A stretch of DNA of 64,000 nt from assembly GCA_015039315.1 (NCBI GenBank), contig WIDE01000078.1, positions 1 through 64,000 of the forward strand, read 5' to 3'. The translations under genes were made by a program, and so were the position numbers. The notes under the pieces are model-generated. The model searched no databases. It saw only the letters and a program-made list of their open reading frames with translations, and was not told the origin of the DNA. Shown here in pieces: positions 55,414 to 64,000 of the stretch; the stretch's first letter is position 1; each line of letters opens with the position of its first letter. Source of the stretch: Clavulina sp. PMI_390 (lineage: Eukaryota; Basidiomycota; Agaricomycetes; Cantharellales; Hydnaceae).

Positions 55414-55890
55414 CAAGTGAGAAGCTGCTTTGTTCCAGATTCTTGAGTGATGGCGAATCCGACGGAAAGGCAGTGCAGAACAGCGATGGACTACGGACGA
55501 CTACGCTGCCGCGCCCTCGGTAACATCCTCAAGCTCAGCATTTCCGCGACGATCATTTTTCTATCTGAAGGGAGTTTCGGGCGGCAGTGCTTGCATCAAA
55601 GAGAAACTACCACCATAGGGGTGTGCTGCTGCGCGAGTATCATCATCAACAATGAACCACATGGAAGGAGAAGTATTCTAGTCACCATTCTTATCTAAAA
55701 TTGATTGATTTCATGGCAAATAATGCTCTCAGTAAAAGAGTCATGTCAATTCTTCAATAGTCCAGCACATGATTGGCAGCTGAAAAGCGAGGTGGTGAGC
55801 GTGGGAAAAGTATCGGGATGTCGGAGAACTGAATTGGCGGTGTCATTCGCTCTTTCCACTTCAACCTCTGGGCAACATTCTCTCAAGACG
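55414..55890. promoter_or_regulatory. divergent upstream region
   Basis: About 480 bases between family protein 3 (-) and the ETF-ubiquinone oxidoreductase gene (+). The frame leading into 55891 is open upstream, but the mitochondrial presequence begins at 55891. Confidence 0.4.
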
Positions 55891-58446
55891 ATGATTCGTC
55901 GACTGGCAGGGCGACGCGCTACTCGCTCCTTCATAAAATCACCATGGCCCTCTAAGCGCTTCTTGACTACGTATGGTGCGCGCCGGGCCGAGCTGTACGA
56001 CCCAGCTGCTGTTGAGCGAGATGGAGATGATGTCGATGTGTGCATCGTTGGCGGTGGTCCGGCGGGCCTTTCTGCGGCAATTCGTTTGAAGCAGCTCGAG
56101 CGAGAGAAGGGCGATGGGAGGGAATTGAGAGTCGTGGTGCTTGAGAAAGGACCCGAGATTGGTGAGTTTTGCACTACTTATGGCCAACAGCAGCATCTGA
56201 GGCTCATGGCGTTGTCGAAATGCATCATCGTCTGAAAAATACGACCCATTCGAAAATATTATCTCACTGCTCGGTCTTCTTCGTTATCTCTCGCTCATTC
56301 GAAACATCCACCCCCACTCTCCCAGGCTCGCACATCCTTTCTGGTGCCGTCATCGAGCCGCGCGCACTCAATGAACTCCTCCCCGACTGGTCCTCGCGTG
56401 AGGGACATCCACTCACCCAAGCAGCCACTTCTTCCAGCATGCGCTTCCTCACCCCAAAATACTCCTTCCCCATCCCGCACCCACCACAAATGTCCAACAA
56501 CGGCAACTACATCGTCTCACTCTCGCGCGTCGCATCGTGGCTTGGGTCCATCGCAGAGGAAGAATACGGCGTAGAGATCTACCCCGGATTCGCCGGTGCC
56601 CGTCTATTGATGAGCGAGGATGGCCAGGCTGTTCGGGGCGTCACGACGAATGACGTCGGTGTCTCCAAAGCAGGAACACTCAAAGAGTCGTTCGAGCCCG
56701 GTATGGACTTCCGTGCAAAAGTGACGCTGCTGGCGGAGGGTGCACATGGATCGCTCACGAAGATGGCGGTGAAGAACTTTGATCTGCGCGGAAAGGCTGG
56801 AGCGGATGCGCAGACGTATGGAATGGGCATCAAGGAGGTGTGGAGAGTGGACCCTGAAAAGCATCGCCCAGGAGAAGTGGTGCATACGATGGGATACCCA
56901 CTGGACTGGAAGACGTATGGTGGTGGGTGGGTGTATCACATGGATGAAGGTCTCGTCAGCCTGGGCCTAGTCATTGGGCTGGACTACGCCAATCCATACA
57001 TCAGTCCCTATGGAGAGTTCCAGGTTCGTGTCCTTCTCCTTTTTCCACTATACCCTTGCGTTTCTTCTCAAAACTGGATGATTACTGACTTGGCTGTTGT
57101 GACTAATCCCATACTCTGCTATTAGAAAATGAAACTCCATCCCTACATCTCCTCCCTCCTCACAGGGGGTGAACGGCTTGCCTACGGTGGTCGCACGCTG
57201 AACGAAGGCGGCCTGCAATCAATCCCTCAACTCCACTTCCCCGGCGGAGCCTTGATCGGATGCTCAGCCGGCTTCGTCAACGTCGCAAAGATCAAGGGAA
57301 CACACAACGCCATGAAAAGCGGGATGCTCGCAGCCGAAGCTGCATTCGACGCCATCGCTGCTGTTCCTGAAGAGGCTGAAAGCGAGGCACCACTGAGCAT
57401 GGAGCGGTATGAGACGGCGTTGAAGGACTCGTGGGTGTGGAAGGACCTCTATGAGGTTCGTAACCTGCGGCCTAGCTTCAACACTCCATTGGGTCTCTGG
57501 GGAGGGATTGCATATTCGGGCGTGGATTCGATGTTCCTGAGGGGTCGGACGCCTTGGACGTTCAAAAATAAGGGTACCGATGCGGGGCACACCAGATCTG
57601 CTAGGTAAGATCCAGCTTTCTGGGCCGGTTATGGACCTTTTCTTTATTCCTGCACGAACTAAACTATGTTTCCACATTCGTTCCCCGATTGTCCCCTTTA
57701 TAGTGAATTCGAGCCCATCAAATACCCACCACCCCAGCCTCCACTAACCACCGACATCCTCACGTCTGTCTCTCTCACTTCCACCAACCACGCTGAGAAC
57801 CAGCTGGTGCATCTGCGGCTGCCACCTGGAAAGGAAGCTAGGAAAGAGCACATCAGACGGAATGTGAATGAGTTCGCGGGCCTGTTGGGACGGGCGTGCC
57901 CTGCACAGGTCTACGAATACGTTGATGTCGAAGGCGAAAGCAGTGCGAATGAAGCCTCGGAGGCGGAAGAGGATGTCTCTGTCAACGGGAAGAAGCTAGT
58001 GATCAACTCTCAGGTGGGTACCTATGCCACGACTCTCTCTGAAGATTCAGACTCTTATTTGGGCATCATTTACTCTTACTCGCGAACGCTTATAGAACTG
58101 CATCCACTGCAAGTTGTGCGACGTCAAGGTACCTACGCAAGATATCACCTGGACGGTACCTGAAGGAGGTGGTGGACCTAAATATAGTGAGTCTCTCCCT
58201 TCAAGTCCCCTTCGTTCTTCTCCCTTGCCGTGCCTCCCGATTCCCCGATTGGGCTCGCCAGAAACTCGGAGACTATCGGGAGACGTTGCGATTCACCCGA
58301 GGTCCGAGCGTATTTTCGGGAATCGCAGGCGAACCTATGAGGGGACGCGGGACCGAGGGGGCTTGTGCCAAGCCCCTTCATCATCATGGGAGATTGTTTC
58401 TTATAGTGTGCTAACTTTTCACTTTTCTTGGCTAGGTTTAACATAG
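55891..58446 (+). CDS. ETFDH: electron-transfer flavoprotein-ubiquinone oxidoreductase, mitochondrial
   Basis: Passes electrons from ETF to ubiquinone at the inner mitochondrial membrane, serving fatty-acid and amino-acid oxidation. The N-terminus [20 protein letters not shown] is a basic presequence. The FAD loop is [18 protein letters not shown]. After an intron come [109 protein letters not shown] and [10 protein letters not shown]. Then CPAQVYEYV and the iron-sulfur end [19 protein letters not shown] and [13 protein letters not shown]. The [4Fe-4S] cysteines are present. At least five introns; the stop is at 58446. Confidence 0.94.
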
Positions 58447-58540
58447 GGATCTTCATGTTATTCAATACTCGTTATTGTACAACAAATGCATTGGTCCCCG
58501 TCTTCGCACACTTCAAGAGTTACGTCTTATGGCACCTCTT

Positions 58541-59061
58541 TTACCCACATAGGTTGCCCGGCGCACATAGAGTGTATGTTGTGATGTCCGTGATCGTGGT
58601 GGTCGACACACTCGTTGTCGTCGTGCTTGCGGGGTTGTACACCGTCGAAGTAGGGGTGTAAGTGTAAGTCGAGGTTGTGTGGCATTCGTTTATAACAACA
58701 ATGGTGGTTGCAAAGGAGGTAGGGATGGCCTCTGGAGCGGCTGCTCGGCGAGCTGGAGGGTAACTACGCTTGGCGGCACCGGTGTAGTACACGTAGTCGG
58801 TTTTCGTCTACAGTCGGTAAGACGGAAAAGTACAGTGTGAGAAGTGAACGATGACCATCAACCAGAACACAAGGTAAGATGACGCACAGTATAAGCCGTG
58901 CCCGACTCAGTCTCAGTGACAGTTACCCCGGCCATGGTTTTGGTAGCGGGTTTCGTCGTCACCTCCGCATAGCAAAGGTCTGCCCACTCGGTGCTGGTCG
59001 TGATATACGCTTGAGCCGAGATGGCTGCAGAAAGAGCCGCAACGAGAGCGAGGACACGCAT
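58541..59061 (-). CDS. small secreted protein, copy 3
   Basis: Exon 1 (59061-58888) encodes MRVLALVAALSAAISAQAYI, then TTSTEWADLCYAEVT and TVTETESGTAYT. The intron is 58887-58808 (80 nt, GTGCGT...TAG) at the same codon position as in copies 1 and 2. Exon 2 reads TKTDYVYYTGAAKRSYPPA, VVINECHTTSTYTYTPT, NPASTTTTSVSTTTITD and CAPGNLCG, with stop at 58541. Compared with copy 2 it has a few extra residues after the RRAAAPE stretch. It lies about 52 kb from the tandem pair and on the other strand. Intact; function unknown. Confidence 0.87.
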
Positions 59062-59190
59062 CTAATGAGTAATGTCAGCAATGCTTTGAAAATCTGGGGG
59101 AGGGAACACGCTTGTCACTGACATCGAATAATCCGAGGATGAGGGGGGAAACTCAGCCAAGAGAGAGGGCTCCACACGCTCTCGGACGGA

Positions 59191-59200
59191 CATTTATAGG
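59191..59200 (-). promoter_or_regulatory. TATA-like box of small secreted protein copy 3
   Basis: CCTATAAATG on the minus strand lies about 130 bases before the ATG at 59061, the same spacing as in copies 1 and 2. Confidence 0.6.
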
Positions 59201-62200
59201 CCAGCACGCCACTGAAGCAGCATGCTTCATCAACGCAAAGGTTCAACCGGGGTTACCGCATGCTTAAGTTTAGTTAGGGTCAGGCTAGGCCAAGCCAAGT
59301 CTTTGCGCTGAGAGACTCGGCACTTTCGGCGTGCTTCGAAACTTCTAAATCCAATATAAGCATCATGTGCTGGATTAGAAAGGTGTTTCATGATACATAT
59401 GTACCAATAAACGATCGAGAGATGGAGCGCAATCTTCCGATGTGGATCCTCCATCATTATCAGATTACATCTTCTTGATTCAATTGGTGCTTAAATATTC
59501 ACGCCCAAAAGCTTTATTCCGTTACCGTGATGTAGTCTGCTATAGGAACCTACATGATTGACCGAGAGCGAGGAGCCGTACGATTCGCAGTTCATGTTCG
59601 GGCAAGAGTTTTTGCAAATAGGAACTTCTACATCGGTGTGTCAAGCTGAGCAGCCATGTCCACAGCTTATACGAATAGACTAGTTGCGAATCTTGGAAGG
59701 CTAAGAGACTTATAACCGCTGCTTATAGTTTGATCGACGTCGTCATGGTCTAAATTGGCTATCAGCGTAAAGAATGACACAAACTCGTGGGTTTGATGCG
59801 GGTCCGCGAAGGAGTCCACATGGCATTCCAGTGAGGGTGTACCGGGGTTGAGGTCCGTGGTATATTTTCTGCCGCCGTTGTCGTAGCGGCGGTGGGTAGC
59901 TCCATCTACAAGGCAAGGTCCGTATATAAAGTGGTGGGCACGATCATTGTGTAGACCGAGAGAAACCAGGGTTCGGGACCTCCAATTATGGCGTGAGGTA
60001 GCTTTGCTCCGGGCAATCCAATCCACTAGTGTAATGCAATAACATCGGCATGTCGTTCCATGCCGAGAATTCCGGCTGGACTAGGGGTTGACGAAAACAG
60101 TTTTGAACTGAGGTTGCGGACCGCAAATTTACAAGGACTGGTCGGGAATTTCGGCTAACGTGTAGATTTCCCCTATGCTGAAAAGTCCATGGACTACCGG
60201 CCGATAGATACAGTCGTTCGTCTTCGCCTCTGACATAAAGCTAACACGAGAGTGATCTAACGGCAGAGAACTCGGACCTCCCTAGCCATACCAGCTACAA
60301 GCGACGATTGAGAAGGTAGGGTATCCTAATCCGTTTTTTGCTGATTGAGAAACTAGATATTGTGATGGAGTCGACTGGTACACCTCCAACTGAGATAGCG
60401 CACTTGGCAGAGTAAAATACGCTATATGAAGAATTTATTAGTCTTAAGCTGTGTTGTCTTTGGGGGATTCTGGGTCATCAGACGCCTTTTATCCACTCAT
60501 GAAGTGTCTTCACAGCCCAAAGGCGTTGAGCCAAGCGCGTTTATAGCTCGGGGCCGCTTGAAGGCGCGTGGCCTATTTGCCGCGGCGAACAAAACGCCAG
60601 GGCTCGGAGCTCTCGCCCTGTGGGATGCGTCAGCCAGCCGCGGCATTTATCCCCTGCCAGATATATATAAGACTGCGTTTGTTAGCCTTTCCCCCCTCCC
60701 TTCTAAAGATTTGCGCTCGATTCGCCGGCCCTCGAAAAAGGCTGGGGCATCACACACAGAATCCCACCTGAAATCCTCAGTCGCCGCGACGACCACTAGC
60801 TTATTCTTAGTCTTCGGTATGCAGAGGCTCTGGAATCTTCGATTGGGATCTGTCCTCGATTGGCTTGGCGGATCTTGGTTCATGAGATCGAGTTGAAACC
60901 GAACATCGACCATGTTCTCCCCCTCTCATCACGCCGAACACCAAAGTTCTGAGGTCTCTCCCCACTCGGGCTTTGCTATGATGACTGTGTTGCTTTTCCT
61001 TCAAAGGGCCTTCGTTAAATCGAGCATTCAAAGCCTATGATCACCTATCCGACGCTGCCGAGTAGACGGGGTGCCAAGATTTGCAAACAGCGAGAGATGC
61101 GGGTACTTATGGGGGCTTTATGAGACTCACCCCGTTGTTTCTAATGCTTGGTGAGTTTCTGCTGTTACTTAATGTTATAGCACCGGTGTTGTGGACCTGG
61201 CTATGGGGATGGTGATTTCATGCATATTCGATGTCAATTTCGTCTATGCTCTCGGTTAATTCTGATCAATTCTGGACTTCTCATCAACGCTCACACATCT
61301 TCTCGATCGGCCTACAACGAGTCTGCTTGGATGCAGGACCTCGCGAAGAGAAGGATTATCATTCGCACCACACCATCCCCCCAGCAATCAACATGTTCAC
61401 AAGTTCATTTCTCTCTACTGTATCTCGAGCAGGGTCGATTGAATGAAGAAGCCAGCAGCTCACCCCCCAGACCTTTGTGCACTTCAAAAGTAAATATGCT
61501 GGAGGAATCATTGGTGGGGGGATGCGGGGAGATTTTTTGAACTTGGGGCTCAAAGTGATGTGCAAATTGGTCCTTGCTGCGGACGGGAACGGTATCGTTA
61601 ATCGAAGCCAGGAACACCAGTGACCGAACTGACAGGCAAAGCTTGCGACAACTAGGCGAAAATCACGACATCTTCTTCTAAGCTGTCTTTCTGCGCGACT
61701 CCTGCTAATCGGGGCGGCATATGAGATCATATTGCTTGGTTTGGTTGCTCTCTTGCACAGCCCGAAAACACAACAAATGACTGGACAACCTCCGAGCTTT
61801 CTCCTCGTCAACTATCGGGTGGGGTCGGACCACCGCCGGCGGAGATCGTCTGCCCATCGAACCTGGTTCCTCCGGCGAGACAGAGGATCCAAGATGCATT
61901 GGAGCGCAGATCTCTCTCAAGATGGGGGGGACCATTGCGGGGTTTCTCCGCACCAACCCCTCATTGCCTTTTTAGTTCACGAGGCCGAGATTTCATTTTT
62001 GGCGAGAAAGCCCCATTCAATCTGTCGCTTGCTTGTCATTATTACCAAACCGACAATCTCTGGTTAGGTACAACGAATGGAGCCGTCGGGATCTAAAGAC
62101 TGTCATTCTGTTTTTGGACGAAATCAGCTACGTCGGCCGGCGTGCAGCCGATGATGCTTGGACCGGTGGTGCCTTTTCAGTTCTGTCTGGTATTCGGTCC

Positions 62201-62988
62201 CTTTTCACCTGTCGTTCCTTCCTTCGTTGCCTTGACTGTGATACACCGGCTATGAGAGCTTCGTAGCCGGGGTGGCGCTCATGCTACTCGCCACGGTTGG
62301 TTGCTCAGAATCGATGGAGAGGGGGGCGAGGGATTCATGTGGGAGGGCGCATTCGGGTATCGTGTCGGAATCTTGTGTGGTTTGATTTCTCGCGTGTCCC
62401 AATCAGGGTGTTGTCACTCGTTATTTGCAGGGGGGGCTCTCGCTTGGGGGGCGAATACTGATACTAATGATATTGCTGCTGTTCTCAATTTTTTTTTCTT
62501 CTTAATCAGGTCTGACGTAGCACACAGTATTATCTTCCAAAAAATGATTACATTGATGCAGAAAATTACCATCGATCTCGAGAAACAATCACAGAAAAAA
62601 AGATTGACTCCCGTGTCGTCGGGCCCACCGGAAACGCTGAGTGTCGTGACCGGGGGGGACAACGTGATAGTTGCAATACTTTGTATTGTCGGTATTGAGT
62701 GCGATCGACTGAATGGGTGGCGGTGTAGCGGGCGCTTAGTGAAGAGTGCTGGCTGCCCCTGTTCTTTCCCTCCTCCATCCCTCCACCACCTGCCCACGAT
62801 TCCCGCCCAGCTGGTTCTCTCCTAGCCTAAAACACACGCTTCCGGCGTGCTGTTGGGCTTGCCCTCGTCCTCCCGTGTCTCCCTAGGTCCCCGTCATCCT
62901 CCTCGACCCGCCCTACCGACCTCCCCCCCGCTTCTCCTCTTCTTCTCTCCTCTTTCCCCACCGTTTTTCCCCACTTCCCCGATCAACA
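59201..62988. other. long gene-poor stretch
   Basis: About 3.8 kb. A 119-codon minus frame at 59667-60026 (RAHHFIYGPCLVDGATHRRY and later YTTDLNPGTPSLECHVDSF) and a 156-codon plus frame at 60426-60896 with a hydrophobic start (LLVLSCVVFGGFWVI) are the best candidates. Neither has a recognisable motif or clear exon partners. A 7-bp-stem hairpin, CGGCATG-TCGTTC-CATGCCG, lies near 60045. The last few hundred bases are C/T-rich and should be the promoter and leader of the copper-fist gene. Confidence 0.3.
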
Positions 62989-64000
62989 ATGGTAAGTAGC
63001 GGGGTCCCGATTAGATAGCAAAAGCCCCTCGTACCCCCCCTGCTTGATCGAGGCTCATGAAATGGCTCGTTTCATCCGCGTGTACTATCCACTCGCTTCT
63101 GGATGTCACACTATTATTCTAGGTCCTCATCGACTCTGTCAAGTACGCGTGCGCGACATGCATCAAGGGTACGTCGGTCACATCTGCACTCGAGTCAGCC
63201 CATGTATCAGAAGTGCTCATCAGCGTCTATTTCGGCTCGTTTGCTCCGGGGGAAAACCCACAACTGCTTCACAATCGTCTGTGTCTCGCCATTTGCTTTG
63301 ACCCGCTTGTGGGATCGCCTCTCTGCTACACTCGACAACACAACAAACAAATTTATTTCCCAACCCAATCTCGTGTCTTCTTTTGTTTACGCACACACAG
63401 GCCATCGCTCGTCCACGTGCAACCATGATACGCGCCCTCTCATTGAGATTAAAAAGAAGGGCCGCCCGGTGACGCAGTGTGTGCACTGTCGCGAGCTTCG
63501 CAAGACCAAGCAGGTCCACGTCAAGTGTCTGTGTGAAGGGCGTCCTGATGCGGCCGCTTCAGCTCCTCGAACGGGTAAGCAGCCTGGTGCCTCACTCCCT
63601 CGCCTTATTGGTGATCGCCGAAAGACCCCATCGTTTCTAACCAACCATCTCTGCTTTCCATTCTGGGCTCATGATTCTCCTCCTCCCACTCGACTGGTCG
63701 TCGTCCTTTGGCTCCTGAAAATTACTCCAACCGGGTACTGAATATTTTGTGGCCCACAGTCCTTCCTGCTGCCGCTGTTGCCGCTGTGCTAACTGCTGCA
63801 CAGACAGCTCACCAATCTCAAACACTCGAAAGCGCCAATGCTTCCGGAGCGACAACCCCCGACGAACCCACGTGCAACTGCAAGTCCACTGGTGGGTCTT
63901 GCGCGTGCTGCACACCCAAGCATGTGCCCCGCCAGTCTGCGGAGGCTCGCAAACCCCCTCCGACGATTGCGCGAGGGCACACGTATCATGCGCCTCCTCC
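62989..64000 (+). CDS. copper-fist transcription factor, 5' part (runs off window)
   Basis: Copper-sensing DNA-binding regulator of the ACE1/MAC1/CUF1 type. The ATG at 62989-62991 is followed at once by an intron (GTAAGT...TAG, 62992-63122). Exon 2 (63123-63168) gives VLIDSVKYACATCIKG. Exon 3 from 63401 gives HRSSTCNHDTRPLIEIKKKG, RPVTQCVHCRELRKTKQVHV and KCLCEG. The CATC, CNH, CVHC and CLC residues and the KKGRP hook are the signature of the fist. A later exon (from about 63759) carries CNCKSTGGSCACC, a cysteine cluster of the kind that binds Cu(I). The 3' end lies beyond 64000. Confidence 0.92.

Noticed and set aside
60426..60896. 156-codon plus frame with hydrophobic N-terminus
   Set aside because: No motif, no splice partners and no conserved family features; kept only as a note in the gene-poor stretch.
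1..64000. CRISPR arrays, bacterial operons or prophage
   Set aside because: No repeat-spacer pattern; gene structure with spliceosomal introns is clearly eukaryotic.

Overview
This window looks like nuclear DNA of a filamentous basidiomycete. Genes are broken by many short GT-AG introns of about 50-80 nt. The content includes a secreted polygalacturonase, an AA14-like copper oxygenase, a GH128 glucanase, several cytochromes P450 and basidiomycete-type orphan genes. A plant-associated Agaricomycete of the Rhizoctonia/Ceratobasidium kind is my best guess, but it is inferred from gene content and not proven. All gene models were assembled by eye from open frames, splice sites and family motifs, so exon edges are approximate unless stated.

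Layout. 0-3 kb: a 410-bp TA-flanked MITE-like element and an endopolygalacturonase (-). 3-4.4 kb: no gene I can support. 4.4-12.3 kb: a locus shaped by duplication, with two tandem copies of a small secreted protein gene (the first frameshifted), a decayed P450 tail between them, an intact-looking P450 (-) and a divergent second P450 (+) that carries a 59-bp duplication across a splice acceptor. 12.4-14 kb: a membrane-anchored aldo-keto reductase (-). 14-20.5 kb: housekeeping stretch with an intron-containing tRNA, URM1, a multi-pass membrane protein, ribosomal protein eL34 and a disordered 512-residue protein. 21.3-22.8 kb: AA14-like LPMO. 24.3-31.8 kb: a diverged tandem segmental duplication of about 3.1 kb. 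Each copy has one small DUF6593-like gene; the left copy ends in a dead GH128 fragment and the right copy continues into the full GH128 gene. A candidate 1,155-bp solo LTR splits the right copy. 34.3-36.6 kb: F-box protein. 37-41.4 kb: poorly supported genes. 41.4-45.7 kb: a second aldo-keto reductase (+) convergent with a third P450 (-), separated by a 171-bp tandem duplication that copies the end of the P450 coding region. 46.9-49.7 kb: a small single-span membrane protein and a carnosine N-methyltransferase-like gene interrupted by a 620-N assembly gap. 50.1-55.4 kb: three related genes sharing a PPPY motif and a DPYVG/PPR/GAPGT module but with different tails (proline-rich plus coiled coil, SH3 plus coiled coil, disordered). 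55.9-58.4 kb: ETF-ubiquinone oxidoreductase. 58.5-59.1 kb: third copy of the small secreted protein. 59.2-63 kb: nothing firm. 63-64 kb: start of a copper-fist transcription factor that runs off the window.

How it fits together: the secreted enzymes and small secreted proteins suggest plant-wall or host contact. The P450s twice lie tail-to-tail with an aldo-keto reductase, which could mean paired oxidation/reduction chemistry. The most unusual items are the three-copy secreted family with the signature TTSTEWADLCYA...CAPGNLC, the PPPY/GAPGT scaffold-like trio, and several recent duplications that hit coding ends or splice sites.
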